Positions 47,438-58,512 of a stretch of DNA of 64,000 nt are shown here, piece after piece. A program made the position numbers and the translations under genes. Below the pieces are notes generated by a model, which was given only the letters and a program-made list of their open reading frames with translations, made no database searches and was not told the origin of the DNA. Source of the DNA: Thiohalocapsa sp. (lineage in GTDB: Bacteria; Pseudomonadota; Gammaproteobacteria; Chromatiales; Chromatiaceae). Where the stretch lies: assembly GCF_022340605.1 (NCBI RefSeq), contig NZ_JAJDNQ010000009.1, forward strand, positions 1 through 64,000, in the 5' to 3' direction. The stretch's first letter is position 1, and every line of letters begins with the position of its first letter.

Positions 47438-48844
47438 GTGTCCGACACCGGCCGCCATCCGTCCGCCGTCTACGAGCACCGCGGCACCCCCGCGGTGCAG
47501 CGCATGGTGGAGTACGCCCCGTCCACGGGCGGGCTCGCGCTCTGGATCAGGCACGTGGACGCCGCGCCGGAGGGCGACATCGATTTCGTCACCGCGAACG
47601 ACGGCGCCAGCATCTTCTACGGCCCGGCGTTCGACGACCTGCCGCTCATGGTGCAGACGGGCCTGGTGGCCCACCAGGTGCTGCACGTGGCCCTGCGGCA
47701 CCCGCAGCGCATGGCCGAGCTGCAACGCCTCACCGGCGACGTGGACCCCGAGCTCTACAACATTTGCGCCGATGCCATCGTCAACAGCACCCTGTCGCAC
47801 CTGACCTGGCTGGAGCTCCCCGATGGCTCGGTGTTCCTGGAGGACCTGCTGGCCGCGGCGCTGCACCGTACCGAGGAGAGCCCGGAGAAGGCGCTGCTGG
47901 AGTGGGACGTGGAGCGCCTGTATCGCCTGGTGGACGACCGCCGCAGCGGCTCCGGCGGCACCGGCAAGCGCCGCGGTGGGCGCGGCGGGCGCCAGGACGA
48001 CAAGGGCAAGAGCAGCGGCGGCGAGGACGCCGAGCAGGGCCGGGGCCAGCCCAAGGAAGACGGTCCGCGTGCCGCCCGGGTGCGGCATGTCTCGGGCCAC
48101 ATCCTGCGCGACCTGCTGCCGGCCGCCGATGCCGAGCACCCGGAGGCCGAGGCCGAGCGCTCCCGCGAGTGGCACGAGCGCATCACCCGCGCCCATGCCG
48201 GCGACGGCCTGCACTCCATGCTGCGAGCCCTGCTGGCCGACCTGCCGAAGGTGCGCACACCGTGGGAGCAACTGCTCCGCACCCAGCTCGCGCGCGGGCT
48301 GTCCATGCAGCCGGAGCTGTCCTGGTCGCGGCCGTCGCGATCCTACCTCGCGAATCGTGGCCGAGTGGGGAGCAGGGCAAGCGGGCGCACCGGCAGCCGG
48401 TCCGGGCAGGGCACTGGCATGCGCATGCCCTGGGAGCCCGGGCGCGCCTCATCCAGCGCGGTGGCGCGCCTCGCGGTGCTGGTAGACGTGTCGGGCTCCG
48501 TGGACGACACGTTGATGCACCGGTTTGCCGCCGAGGTGGAGGCCATCAGCCGCCGCCTGGAGGCGCTCGTACTGGTGGTCATCGGCGACGACAAGGTGCG
48601 CGACGTGCGTACCTTCGAGCCCGGCCGCTCCAATCTGCGGGACGTCAAGTTCGAGGGCCGGGGCGGTACCGACTTCACGCCGTTACTGGAGGAGGCCCAG
48701 CGCCACGACCCGGACATGGCCGTATTCCTTACGGACCTCGATGGCCGCGTCGACTACTGCCCGTCCTTCCCGGTGCTCTGGGCCGTGCCCGCCGAGGCCG
48801 CGCACATGCAGGCGCCCTTCGGCCGCAAGCTGGTCCTGGAGTAG
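47438..48844 (+). CDS. VWA-like protein with metallopeptidase-type domain (DUF2201)
   Basis: 468 residues from a GTG. The N-terminal DUF2201 domain has HQVLHVALRH where the family zinc motif is normally HExxH, so the catalytic Glu is replaced by Gln. A Gly/Lys/Glu-rich linker (about residues 170-215) is followed by a C-terminal VWA-like domain with MIDAS-type DVSGSVDD and GRGGTDFTPLL. It pairs with the MoxR ATPase, as RavA does with ViaA. It probably forms a substrate-handling complex. Peptidase activity is unlikely if the Gln is real. Confidence 0.88.
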   Translation: MSDTGRHPSAVYEHRGTPAVQRMVEYAPSTGGLALWIRHVDAAPEGDIDFVTANDGASIFYGPAFDDLPLMVQTGLVAHQVLHVALRHPQRMAELQRLTGDVDPELYNICADAIVNSTLSHLTWLELPDGSVFLEDLLAAALHRTEESPEKALLEWDVERLYRLVDDRRSGSGGTGKRRGGRGGRQDDKGKSSGGEDAEQGRGQPKEDGPRAARVRHVSGHILRDLLPAADAEHPEAEAERSREWHERITRAHAGDGLHSMLRALLADLPKVRTPWEQLLRTQLARGLSMQPELSWSRPSRSYLANRGRVGSRASGRTGSRSGQGTGMRMPWEPGRASSSAVARLAVLVDVSGSVDDTLMHRFAAEVEAISRRLEALVLVVIGDDKVRDVRTFEPGRSNLRDVKFEGRGGTDFTPLLEEAQRHDPDMAVFLTDLDGRVDYCPSFPVLWAVPAEAAHMQAPFGRKLVLE

Positions 48845-48950
48845 CCCCGGGGGCGCCGACTTTCAGATTGGCGCGTCGCACCTGGGGGCGCCGACTTTCA
48901 GTCGGCCCCAGCCGCCGTCAGGCGGCTTAGCGCGCCAGGCGGCTCAATGC
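48845..48950. repeat. GGGGGCGCCGACTTTC dispersed repeats
   Basis: Two copies of GGGGGCGCCGACTTTCAG flank a shorter spacer, followed by CGCCAGGCGGCTCAATGC. A diverged copy of the whole block is at about 12337-12400. It fills the gap between the VWA gene and yhbY. Confidence 0.65.
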
Positions 48951-48957
48951 GATGAAG

Positions 48958-49263
48958 TCAACCTGGCAACCGTATCGGCTCCTTGAGCTCCGGATTGGCG
49001 CGATACAGCACCGCGACATTCCCGATGCGCTGCACCAGCGCCGCACCGGTCTCCTCGACTATGGTGCGCACCTGCGCATCCCGTCCGTCGCGGTCGCCAC
49101 CGTTCACGCGCACCTTGATCAGCTCATGGTGCGACAGCGCCAGCCCGATCTCGGCCAGCACCGGCTCGGTGAGCCCGGCGGCACCGAGCAGCACCACGGG
49201 CTTGAGATGATGCGCTAGCTGCTTCAGCGCCCGGCGCTGTTGGTTGTTCAGGTGTGTTGTCAT
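48958..49263 (-). CDS. yhbY: YhbY/CRM-domain RNA-binding protein
   Basis: 101 residues with the CRM fold: LNNQQRRALKQLAHHLKPVVLLGAAGLTEPVLAEI (the GxxG loop is here G-AAG), then HELIKVRVNG and the C-terminal RIGNVAVLYR strand. It associates with pre-50S ribosomal particles. The usual greA/ftsJ neighbours are not seen here. Confidence 0.93.
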   Translation of the reverse strand: MTTHLNNQQRRALKQLAHHLKPVVLLGAAGLTEPVLAEIGLALSHHELIKVRVNGGDRDGRDAQVRTIVEETGAALVQRIGNVAVLYRANPELKEPIRLPG

Positions 49264-49275
49264 GTGCTCTGGCTC

Positions 49276-49376
49276 TGGGGGTGTGGGAGCGGCGCTCTTG
49301 GTGTGGGAGCGGCACGCTCGGTGCCGCGACGGGTGCCCGATCGCGCCACGAACAGCAGTGGCGCTCCCACGCGCTC
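49276..49376. repeat. GTGGGAGCG repeat block
   Basis: Two GTGTGGGAGCGGC units in direct order are followed by GCACGCTCGGTGCCGCGACGGGTGCCC and an inverted CGCTCCCACGC end. It is the same family as the units inside dabA. Confidence 0.7.
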
Positions 49377-50373
49377 AGCCGGCTGCCGTGGGCTGCACCA
49401 GCACACGCCCATGCGTGCGACCGGCGAGCATGCGCTCGAACACCTCCGGCAGGGCCTCCAGCGCGACCTCACCGCCAAGCAGCCGCTCGGGCTCGTCAAC
49501 CCGCCAGTCTGTGGCAAGGTGGCGCCACAGCTCGGTCCGCAGCGGCATTGGGACATGCACCGAGTCGCAGCCGAGCAGCGACACGCCGCGCAGGATGAAG
49601 GGCATGACGGTGGTGTGCAGCTCGCCGCCACCGGCGAGCCCGATGCTGGCGATGTTGCCATAGGGCACCACGGTACGGGTGATGCGCGCGAGCATGGCGC
49701 CGCCGACGTTGTCCACCGCGCCGCCCCAGGTGGCCTTCTCCAGTGGGCGGTCGCCGCCAGGCAGCGCGTCGCGGCCGAGGATCTGCGTTGCGCCGAGGTC
49801 CGTCAGCCAGTCGTGCAGCTCCGGCTTGCCGGACACCGCGGTTACCTCGAAGCCCAGCTTGGCGAGGATAGCAATGGCGACTGACCCGACGCCGCCGCTG
49901 GCGCCGGTCACCAGGATCGGCCCCATGTCCGGCCGCTGATCGTTCTGCAACAACCGATGCACCGCCAGCGCCGCCGTGAAGCCGGCGGTGCCGAGCAGCA
50001 TGGCGGTGCGGGTATCGAGCCCCTCCGACACCGCCACCAGCCAGTCGCCGGGCACACAGAGGTACTCCGCGTAGCCGCCGTCGTGGTCGAAGGCCATGCC
50101 GTGACCGGTGGCGATGACGGTATCGCCCGGCTTGAAATCCTCGTGCTCGGAGCGCTCTACGACCCCGGCCGCATCGATGCCGCCGATGATGGGGAAGCGG
50201 CGGATTACCTTGCCCTTGCCGGTGCCGCCGAGGGCGTCCTTGTAATTGACGCTGGCGTAGTCCACCCGCAGCAGCACTTCGCCAGCGGCGGGCTCGGGCA
50301 GGTCGATGGTCTCGATGCCGGCGCGATGCCCGGCCTCGTCGTGGTGGATACGGAAGGCGCGATGGGTCGGCAT
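49375..50373 (-). CDS. YhdH-type acrylyl-CoA / quinone reductase (MDR family)
   Basis: 332 residues from the ATG at 50373. GroES-like N-terminal domain (VLLRVDYASVNYKDALGGTGKGKVIRRFPIIGGIDAAG), Rossmann GASGGVGSVAIAIL, and the YhdH-type tail WRHLATDWRVDEPERL...EVFERMLAGRTHGRVLV. It reduces activated double bonds with NADPH and lacks the zinc ligands of alcohol dehydrogenases. The gene is alone on this strand. Confidence 0.93.
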   Translation of the reverse strand: MPTHRAFRIHHDEAGHRAGIETIDLPEPAAGEVLLRVDYASVNYKDALGGTGKGKVIRRFPIIGGIDAAGVVERSEHEDFKPGDTVIATGHGMAFDHDGGYAEYLCVPGDWLVAVSEGLDTRTAMLLGTAGFTAALAVHRLLQNDQRPDMGPILVTGASGGVGSVAIAILAKLGFEVTAVSGKPELHDWLTDLGATQILGRDALPGGDRPLEKATWGGAVDNVGGAMLARITRTVVPYGNIASIGLAGGGELHTTVMPFILRGVSLLGCDSVHVPMPLRTELWRHLATDWRVDEPERLLGGEVALEALPEVFERMLAGRTHGRVLVQPTAAG

Positions 50374-50520
50374 GGGCTCCCCCTTGTCTGTGGCTCGGCC
50401 GGCGCGCGGCGCCGGCGGGGCCGCAGTATGCCGGATCGCCGACGCCGATGCCGGCCGCGCTCGCGCGCTCACGGCACCGCGAGCGCGCTCGTGACATTCG
50501 CAGACAGCCTGGATAGAGGC

Positions 50521-50757
50521 TTACGCCGCTTCAACGACGAGCCTGTGCCGACGTGTCGGGGCGGGCAGCGCCAGCTTGGCAAGGCTTTCGAGATGAAGGT
50601 CCAGGGCCTCACAGGCGTTGGCGAAGGCGTCGGGCAGCGTGTCGCCGCTCGTGACGATTTCGGGGATGTCCGGGAAGTCGACGATGTAGGCGGGCTCTCT
50701 TGCCTGGTAGCTGATGGAGAAGACGTAGTCTCGGTACACGTGGCTAGTGGTCAGCAT
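50521..50757 (-). CDS. hicB: HicB-type antitoxin
   Basis: 78 residues from the ATG at 50757, which overlaps the hicA stop by 7 nt. The RNase-H-like HicB domain is seen in YVFSISYQAREPAYIVDFPDIPEIVTSGDTLPDAFANACEALDLHLESL. A separate C-terminal DNA-binding domain is short or absent. Confidence 0.82.
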   Translation of the reverse strand: MLTTSHVYRDYVFSISYQAREPAYIVDFPDIPEIVTSGDTLPDAFANACEALDLHLESLAKLALPAPTRRHRLVVEAA

Positions 50758-50924
50758 AGGTTGAGGATCCTGGCCAGTTTGCGGATGTCTGCCGGGTGGC
50801 AATGCTTGCGGCCACCATGCGGGCGGACGAGGGTGAGAAGCCTTCCGTCTGAATGATGGTAGGTGCAATGACTGCCGCGGCGGTTGAACAGCACAAATCC
50901 CTCGAACTGAAGGAATGCCTCCAC
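50751..50924 (-). CDS. hicA: HicA-type mRNA interferase toxin
   Basis: 57 residues from a GTG at 50924. FEGFVLFNRRGSHCTYHHSDG contains the HicA G-S-H motif with the catalytic His, followed by PHGGRKHCHPADIRKLARILN. HicA cleaves mRNA as a small dsRNA-binding-fold toxin. The usual opening (xIRFDEVE) is readable five codons upstream, but no ATG precedes it, only a stop. Either the GTG is used or the N-terminus is eroding. Confidence 0.75.
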   Translation of the reverse strand: MEAFLQFEGFVLFNRRGSHCTYHHSDGRLLTLVRPHGGRKHCHPADIRKLARILNLC

Positions 50925-51081
50925 TTCGTCAAAACGGATATCCGGCGCACCGGCTCACAGTCGCGTCCGCAGCTTGTCGCGCTTCGTCATGGGTTCCGAC
51001 GCCAGGCGCGTCCCGCCGAGGCGCTCCGCCGGGCACGCCTTGCCTCGTTGCGCGAGATCCGGTGTGCGCGGACGGGCAGCG

Positions 51082-52605
51082 TCACTCCACCACCACCGGA
51101 ATCTTCCCGATTCGCGAGCGCCACTCCGCCGGTCCTGTCTCATGCACGGCGTTGCCGCGGCTGTCCACGGCGACCGTGACGGGCATGTCGTGGACCTCGA
51201 GCTCGCGGATGGCCTCCATCCCCAAGTCCTCGAAGGCGACGAGGCGCGAGGACTTAATGGCCTTGGCGACAAGGTAGGCCGCGCCGCCGACGGCCATCAG
51301 GTACACCGCGCCGTGGCGCTTGATGGCCGCGATGGCCGCCGGGCCGCGCTCGGCCTTGCCGATCATGCCGATGAGGCCGGTCTCGGCCAACAGGTGGTCG
51401 GTGAACTTGTCCATGCGCGTGGCGGTGGTGGGGCCGGCGGGGCCGACCACCTCGTCCCGCACCGGGTCCACGGGACCGACGTAGTAGATGAAGCGGTTGG
51501 CGAGATCGACGCCCTCGGGCAGCGGCTCGCCGCGGTCGAGCAGGTCTTTGATACGCTTGTGGGCGGCGTCGCGGCCGGTGAGCAGCTTGCCGGAGAACAG
51601 GAGCCGCTCGCCGGGCCGCCAGCTGGTGATGTCCTCGCGCGTGAGACCGTCCAGGTTCACGCGGCGGGCGCCGGCGGTGGGGTCGTGGTCCAGGTCGGGC
51701 CAGTCCCTGAGGCTCGGCGGCGTGAGCTGCGCCGGGCCGGAGCCGTCGAGGGTGAAGTGGATGTGCCGGGTGGCGGCGCAGTTGGGGATGATGGCCACCG
51801 GCAGCGAGGCGGCGTGGGTCGGAAAGGTCTTGACCTTCACGTCCAGCACCGTGGTCAGGCCACCCAGGCCCTGGGCGCCGATGCCGAGCGCATTGACCTT
51901 CTCGAACAGCTCCAATCGCAGTGCTTCGACGGCGTCAGCCGGTCCACGCGCCTTCAGCTCGTGGATGTCGATGTCCTCCAGCAGTGCCTCCTTGGCCAGC
52001 AGCATCGCCTTCTCGGCGGAGCCGCCGATGCCGATGCCGAGCATGCCGGGCGGGCACCAACCGGCGCCCAGAGAGGGCACCGTTTTCAGCACCCAGTCCA
52101 CCAGGCTGTCGCTCGGATTCAGCACGGCGAAGCGGGCCTTGTTCTCGGAGCCGCCGCCCTTGGCGGCGATGCGCACCTCGAGCTTGTCCCCCGGCACCAG
52201 CTCCACGTGCAACATGGCTGGCGTGTTGTCGCCGGTGTTCTTCCGTGCGCCGATGGGGGGCGACACCATCGATGCCCGCAGTACGTTGTGCTCGTGGGTG
52301 TAGGCACGGCGCACGCCCGCATCGACCATCTGTTGCAGGCCCATGTCGGCGTCCCAGCGCAAGTCCATACCCACCTTCAGGTAGGCGACGACCATGCCGG
52401 TGTCCTGGCAGATGGGCCGGTGGCCCTCGGCGCACATGCGCGAGTTCACCAGGATCTGCGCCATGGCGTCCTTGGCGGCGGGCGATTCCTCGGCCTCGTA
52501 GGCCCTGGACAGCGCGTGAATATAGTCCGGCGGGTGGTAGTAGCTGATGTATTGCAGTGCGTCTTCGATGCTCTGAATGAGGTGCTCTTGTCGGAGTAAG
52601 GTCAT
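51082..52605 (-). CDS. Fumarate hydratase, class I ([4Fe-4S])
   Basis: 507 residues. The N-terminal Fe-hydrolyase alpha domain has the iron-sulfur Cys in HRPICQDTGMVV, then SENKARFAVLNPSD with GWCPPGMLGIGIGGS, and AIIPNCAATRH. The C-terminal beta domain has GPTTATRMDKFTDHLL. It is a homodimeric, oxygen-sensitive fumarase. It complements the class II enzyme at 25902-27293. It is preceded by an Uma2 remnant that overlaps by 4 nt, probably by chance. Confidence 0.96.
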   Translation of the reverse strand: MTLLRQEHLIQSIEDALQYISYYHPPDYIHALSRAYEAEESPAAKDAMAQILVNSRMCAEGHRPICQDTGMVVAYLKVGMDLRWDADMGLQQMVDAGVRRAYTHEHNVLRASMVSPPIGARKNTGDNTPAMLHVELVPGDKLEVRIAAKGGGSENKARFAVLNPSDSLVDWVLKTVPSLGAGWCPPGMLGIGIGGSAEKAMLLAKEALLEDIDIHELKARGPADAVEALRLELFEKVNALGIGAQGLGGLTTVLDVKVKTFPTHAASLPVAIIPNCAATRHIHFTLDGSGPAQLTPPSLRDWPDLDHDPTAGARRVNLDGLTREDITSWRPGERLLFSGKLLTGRDAAHKRIKDLLDRGEPLPEGVDLANRFIYYVGPVDPVRDEVVGPAGPTTATRMDKFTDHLLAETGLIGMIGKAERGPAAIAAIKRHGAVYLMAVGGAAYLVAKAIKSSRLVAFEDLGMEAIRELEVHDMPVTVAVDSRGNAVHETGPAEWRSRIGKIPVVVE

Positions 52606-52889
52606 AGATGGGTCTCAGTCGCCTTCTCGATCGCCAAGCCGGGTCCTGAGCCGGGCCAGGGCGGCTTCGGCCTCGCGGGCACGGCGCTCGGCGGCGGCGC
52701 GGGCCTCCGCCTCGGCGTCGGCGCGCCGTGATTGTTCCATTCGTAGTGGATGTCGGACTCGAAGTAGTACTCCCGCCAATAGGTGTGCTCGGAGACGTAG
52801 CGGCCGTCGGCGGACACGGGTTCCGCCTGCTCCGTCGGGCTGACGGGGCCGTCGCCGTCGGGCGGCCGGGCGATGGCGCTGCTGGACAT
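52602..52889 (-). pseudogene. Uma2-family nuclease with internal deletion
   Basis: From the ATG at 52889, ~50 residues give the Uma2 N-terminus (ADGRYVSEHTYWREYYFESDIHYEWNN). The frame then jumps directly into the C-terminal coiled-coil tail (RRADAEAEARAAAERRAREAEAALARLR), which is readable only in a different frame, ending in LGDREGD and a stop. The central PD-(D/E)XK core is deleted. In the original frame the sequence continues as a Pro-rich nonsense tail. Confidence 0.75.
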
Positions 52890-53019
52890 GGCGTACACCT
52901 CCGCAAGGCGTTGTTTGGACAAAAGCCTACTACGTCGCTCGGGGCCTTGCATCCGTGCGGCTGCACGGGGGTAGGGGTGGGAGCCGGGGTGGGGTGCGCA
53001 GAAAAATGCACACTGACCG

Positions 53020-53049
53020 TTGCAGGCGGAAGCCGGCCCTGTCTATAAT
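53020..53049 (+). promoter_or_regulatory. Sigma-70-type promoter of tRNA-Val
   Basis: TTGCAG and a perfect TATAAT separated by 18 bp. The -10 ends 11 bp before the mature tRNA. Confidence 0.7.
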
Positions 53050-53060
53050 GCACGGCTTAC

Positions 53061-53137
53061 AGGCGCGTAGCTCAGTTGGTTAGAGCACCACCTTGACATG
53101 GTGGGGGTCGGTGGTTCGAGTCCACTCGCGCCTACCA
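53061..53137 (+). tRNA. tRNA-Val (GAC)
   Basis: A 77-nt cloverleaf. Acceptor AGGCGCG/CGCGCCT, D-arm GCTC-AGTTGGTTA-GAGC, anticodon stem CCACC/GGTGG with loop TTGACAT (anticodon GAC at 53095-53097), T-loop TTCGAGT, encoded CCA end. Confidence 0.97.
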
Positions 53138-53145
53138 ACACGCGG

Positions 53146-53182
53146 GCCGCCAGCCTCCAGGGGCTTGGCGGCTTTTGTTTTT
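53146..53182 (+). terminator. Terminator after tRNA-Val
   Basis: GCCGCCAGCC ... GGCTTGGCGGC hairpin followed by TTTTGTTTTT. Confidence 0.85.
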
Positions 53183-53316
53183 CAGGTCCGGCCAGGGCAT
53201 CGAGCTTGTCGTCCGCAGCGGCGGCCCGAGATGTCGTAAGAACGATGTCGTGACGACGAACTTGAATCACGCGATCCCTCGTATCGATCGCCACTGAAGC
53301 AGTTGAGGCAGCAGCC

Positions 53317-55230
53317 ATGCCGCAGATCACCCTCCCCGACGGCTCCATCCGCAGCTTCGATGCACCGGTCACGGTGCAGGACATCGCCGCGAGCATCGGC
53401 ACCGGGCTCGCCAAGGCGACCCTCGCCGGGCGCGTGAACGGCCGTCTGGTGGACGCATCCCATCTGGTGGAGAGCGACGCGCAGGTTGCCATCGTCACGT
53501 CCCGTGACGAGGACGCGCTGGAATTGCTGCGCCACGACGCCGCGCACGTCATGGCCCAGGCGGTGCAGGAGCTCTATCCCGGCACCCAGGTGACCATCGG
53601 CCCTGCCATCGAGAACGGCTTCTACTACGACTTCGCCCGCGACGAGCCCTTCACGCCGGAGGACCTCACGGCCATCGAGCAGCGCATGCACGAAATCGTG
53701 AAGCGCGACCTGCCGATCCAGCGCGAGATCTGGGACCGCGAGGAGGCCAAGCGCGTCTTCGACGAGTTGGGCGAGACCTACAAGGTCCAGATAATCGAAG
53801 ACATCATCCCCGTGGGCGAGGAGGTCTCGGTCTATCGCCAGGGCGAGTGGTTCGACGTCTGCCGAGGCCCGCACCTGCCCAGCACCGGCAAGCTGGGCCA
53901 GGGCTTCAAGCTCATGAAGCTGGCCGGCGCCTACTGGCGCGGCGACTCCAACAACGAGATGCTCCAGCGCATCTATGGCACCGCCTGGCGCGACAAGAAG
54001 GAGCTCAAGGCCTATCTCCACCGCCTCGAGGAGGCCGAGAAGCGCGACCACCGCAAGCTCGGCAAGCAGCTCGACCTGTTCCACTTCCAGGAAGAGGCCC
54101 CGGGCATGGCCTTCTGGCACCACAAGGGCCGGGTCATTTATCGGGAAGTCGAGCGCTACATGCGCGAGAAGCTGGAGGAGTACGGCTACCAGGAGGTGGA
54201 AACGCCGCAGGTGCTGGACCGCTCGCTGTGGGAGCGCTCCGGGCACTGGGAGAAGTTCGCGGACGACATGTTCACGACCCACCTGGACGACCACGACTTC
54301 GCCATCAAGCCGATGAACTGTCCGGGGCACATCCAGCTCTTCAACCAGGGGCTGAAGAGTCACCACGACCTGCCGCTGCGCATCGCGGAGTTTGGCGTCG
54401 TGCACCGCAACGAGCCATCCGGGACGCTGCACGGCCTGATGCGCGCGCGCCGCTTCACCCAGGACGACGCGCACGTGTTCTGCACCGAGGAGCAGCTCCA
54501 GGCGGAGGTCTCGACGCTCATCGACATGGTGTTCGAGACCTACCGGGACTTTGGCTTCGACAGCATCGAGCTGGCACTGTCGCTGCGGCCCGACAAGCGC
54601 GTCGGCAGCGACGCGCTCTGGGACAAGGGCGAGGCGGCGCTGGAGCAGTCACTGCGCGACAAGGGGCTGGAATTCAAGGTGAAGCCCGGGGAGGGCGCCT
54701 TCTACGGGCCGAAGATCGAGTTCACGCTGCACGACAGCATCGGCCGCGCCTGGCAGTGCGGCACCATCCAGGTGGACTTCTCGATGCCGGGCCGGCTCGA
54801 CGCCCACTACATTGCCGAGGACAACAGCCGCCAGGTGCCGGTGATGATCCACCGCGCCATCCTGGGATCGATGGAGCGCTTCATCGGCATTCTCATCGAG
54901 CACTATGCCGGGGTTATGCCGGTTTGGCTCGCGCCGGTTCAGGCGGTGGTCATGAATATCACCGACCGCCAGGCGGACACCGTGCGCGAGGTCACTAAGG
55001 TGCTGCGCGACAAGGGATTCCGCGTGGAGCTCGACTTGAGGAACGAGAAGATCGGCTATAAAATCCGCGCCCACACGCTGCAACGGGTACCCTACCTGCT
55101 GGTGGTAGGCGACCGCGAGGTGGAGCAGGGGCAGGTGGCCGTCCGCGACCGTACGGGACAGGATCACGGCGCCATGTCCATCGATGCCTTCATCGAGACG
55201 CTGGACGCTGCGGTTGCGAGCCGTGCCTGA
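53317..55230 (+). CDS. thrS: Threonine-tRNA ligase
   Basis: 637 residues. An N-terminal TGS domain ([28 protein letters not shown]), a second additional domain with editing motifs ([34 protein letters not shown]), the class II core with MNCPGH (zinc Cys) and [29 protein letters not shown], then the C-terminal anticodon-binding domain. It charges tRNA-Thr. It starts the conserved thrS-infC-rpmI-rplT-pheST-ihfA block. Confidence 0.98.
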   Translation: MPQITLPDGSIRSFDAPVTVQDIAASIGTGLAKATLAGRVNGRLVDASHLVESDAQVAIVTSRDEDALELLRHDAAHVMAQAVQELYPGTQVTIGPAIENGFYYDFARDEPFTPEDLTAIEQRMHEIVKRDLPIQREIWDREEAKRVFDELGETYKVQIIEDIIPVGEEVSVYRQGEWFDVCRGPHLPSTGKLGQGFKLMKLAGAYWRGDSNNEMLQRIYGTAWRDKKELKAYLHRLEEAEKRDHRKLGKQLDLFHFQEEAPGMAFWHHKGRVIYREVERYMREKLEEYGYQEVETPQVLDRSLWERSGHWEKFADDMFTTHLDDHDFAIKPMNCPGHIQLFNQGLKSHHDLPLRIAEFGVVHRNEPSGTLHGLMRARRFTQDDAHVFCTEEQLQAEVSTLIDMVFETYRDFGFDSIELALSLRPDKRVGSDALWDKGEAALEQSLRDKGLEFKVKPGEGAFYGPKIEFTLHDSIGRAWQCGTIQVDFSMPGRLDAHYIAEDNSRQVPVMIHRAILGSMERFIGILIEHYAGVMPVWLAPVQAVVMNITDRQADTVREVTKVLRDKGFRVELDLRNEKIGYKIRAHTLQRVPYLLVVGDREVEQGQVAVRDRTGQDHGAMSIDAFIETLDAAVASRA

Positions 55231-55475
55231 CGAGACATGCTCCTGACGGCCATGCGCCGGAGGGGCCGCGGTGGGGCTGCCGCTTCTCGTGACGCGGCCG
55301 TTGGCGCGCTCACCGCGACCATTGCCGGGCGCCTGCGGGTGCCCAATCTGGTGGTCGTGCAACCCGGTGGCGGTCTGCCAGACTATGTCGCAGCTATTTG
55401 TAACCCGCGTTCGGCAGCCGCCTGCGCCGCGCCGGATGCGTGCCGAGACCTTGTTCCGGAAGGAGGAGCCTAGCT

Positions 55476-55994
55476 ATCGCTGCACCAAAACGTAACCGCG
55501 TCAACGAAGAGATCACGGCCCCGGAGGTCCGGCTGATCGGCGCGGATGGAGACCAAATCGGCGTCGTCGACCTGCGCGCTGCAAGAGAGCGGGCCGAGGC
55601 GGAAGGGCTTGACTTGGTGGAGATCGTGCCGACTGCCGAGCCGCCGGTCTGCCGACTCATGGATTTCGGTCGCTTCCTGTTCGACCAGAAGAAAAAGAAA
55701 TCCGAGGCGCGCAAGAAGCAGAAGCAGGTACAGGTCAAGGAGGTCAAGTTCCGGCCGGGCACCGACATCGGCGATTATCAGGTCAAGCTGCGCAACCTCA
55801 CGCGCTTCCTCAACGAGGGCGACAAGGCCAAGGTCACCATGCGGTTCCGTGGCCGCGAGCACGCCCACCGCGAGCTGGGTCTGGAACTGCTGCGGCGCGT
55901 GGAGAGCGATCTCGCCGAGATCAGCACCGTTGAGCAGCAGCCGCAGATGGAGGGGCGGCAGATGGTCATGGTCCTGAGTCCACGCAAGAAGTAG
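55476..55994 (+). CDS. infC: Translation initiation factor IF-3, ATC start
   Basis: 172 residues. IF3 N-terminal domain [22 protein letters not shown], a Lys-rich linker ([15 protein letters not shown]), and the C-terminal domain ([22 protein letters not shown]). No ATG, GTG or TTG fits. The sequence AGGAGG at 55461-55466 is followed 9 bp later by ATC, then GCTGCACCAAAACGT. In gammaproteobacteria infC starts with a non-canonical AUU or AUC, so that excess IF3 represses its own translation; ATC is used here. Confidence 0.95.
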   Translation: MAAPKRNRVNEEITAPEVRLIGADGDQIGVVDLRAARERAEAEGLDLVEIVPTAEPPVCRLMDFGRFLFDQKKKKSEARKKQKQVQVKEVKFRPGTDIGDYQVKLRNLTRFLNEGDKAKVTMRFRGREHAHRELGLELLRRVESDLAEISTVEQQPQMEGRQMVMVLSPRKK

Positions 55995-56102
55995 CGCCAG
56001 ACCAGAGTTTGGGCCAGCGTTTGGACTGCTCCGGTGACGGCACCAAGAACAAGGTGAACGTTCGCGGGGTGGACCAGCGGAACGACTGTGAACGTATTCG
56101 GT

Positions 56103-56190
56103 GTAGGTCGGGTTAGCGCAGCGTAACCCGACGCGGGGCGCCAGTAAGCCGTTGATTGTCGGGTCACGCTATCGCTAACCCGACCCACGA
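56103..56190. repeat. REP/BIME element, copy E
   Basis: A full two-hairpin copy between infC and rpmI. It splits the usually tight infC-rpmI linkage with a 456-bp spacer; the rest (56191-56450) shows no gene. Confidence 0.85.
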
Positions 56191-56450
56191 TGCTGGGCCA
56201 GTCTGCATCCGCGGCATTTCAGTTGTTTCTGACTCGTTCCGAAGCGGCGTCAGCGCAGCACGAGCGGGGGCCGCCGAACCGGCGGCCGTTTCCGCATGGC
56301 GGCGCGGCACTCGCTGCGATCGCCCACAAAGTCCGCAGGCAACGCGGCACCACAACCAGCGGCGACCGGGTAAGGGCTTCCGGTTCGCCGTAACCAACGA
56401 CGACCCGCCAATGGTCACACCCGGCGGGTCCGAACACGGAGACCAAGCAA

Positions 56451-56648
56451 ATGCCCAAGATCAAGACCAACCGCGGCGCGGCCAAGCGCTTCGCCCGCAC
56501 CGCCTCCGGCGCCTTCAAGCGCATTGCCTCGCATCGGCGGCACATCCTCACCAAGAAGAGCACCAAGCGGAAGCGCCATCTGCGCGCCGCCCACATGCTC
56601 CACAAGGCCGACGTGCGTGCCGCGCGTCGCATGATCCCATACTGCTAG
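56451..56648 (+). CDS. rpmI: 50S ribosomal protein L35
   Basis: 65 residues, full length: [24 protein letters not shown]...[18 protein letters not shown]. It is 15 bp ahead of rplT, with which it is cotranscribed. Confidence 0.98.
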   Translation: MPKIKTNRGAAKRFARTASGAFKRIASHRRHILTKKSTKRKRHLRAAHMLHKADVRAARRMIPYC

Positions 56649-56663
56649 CCGGAGTCCCTTCCC

Positions 56664-57020
56664 ATGCCACGAGTCAAACGCGGCGTTACCGCCCACGCCC
56701 GTCACAAGAAGGTGCTGCAGGAGGCCAAGGGCTACTACGGTGCCCGCAGCAAGGTCTTCCGCGTCGCCAAGCAGGCGGTCATCAAGGCCGGCCAGTACGC
56801 CTATCGTGACCGGCGCCAGCGCAAGCGGCAGTTCCGGGCGCTGTGGATCCAGCGCATCAACGCCGCCGCGCGCATGAACGGTCTGTCCTACAGCCGCTTG
56901 ATGGACGGCCTGAACAAGGCCGGCATCGACATGGACCGCAAGGTGCTCGCCGAGATCGCCTATCACGACGACGCCGCCTTCGCCGCCATCGCCGAGCAGG
57001 CCAAGGCCGCACTGGCCTGA
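56664..57020 (+). CDS. rplT: 50S ribosomal protein L20
   Basis: 118 residues, full length: [66 protein letters not shown]. In enterobacteria L20 represses rpmI-rplT translation through an mRNA structure upstream of rpmI. I cannot confirm such a structure here. Confidence 0.98.
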   Translation: MPRVKRGVTAHARHKKVLQEAKGYYGARSKVFRVAKQAVIKAGQYAYRDRRQRKRQFRALWIQRINAAARMNGLSYSRLMDGLNKAGIDMDRKVLAEIAYHDDAAFAAIAEQAKAALA

Positions 57021-58387
<1,367 letters not shown>

Positions 58388-58464
58388 GCGGCTGCAGTGG
58401 ATGCGATGCGCTGATGGGTGCGGATTCCCCAGCGCCGGAACCAAGCAACGCTGCAAAAGACGCT

Positions 58465-58512
58465 GCTCGTTGTCGCTGTCTTTCTTGCGCGGATAGTCGA
58501 TTACGACAACGA
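58465..58512. repeat. TCGTTGTCG inverted repeat between pheS and pheT
   Basis: TCGTTGTCG near 58468 and CGACAACGA at 58504-58512 can pair around a ~28-nt loop. The same arm and the CGATTACGACAACG phrase occur at 46112-46200. Confidence 0.5.

Noticed and set aside
53061..53137. tRNA-Val as an integration site
   Set aside because: No integrase, no second partial tRNA copy and no island-like genes follow; the thrS block is housekeeping.
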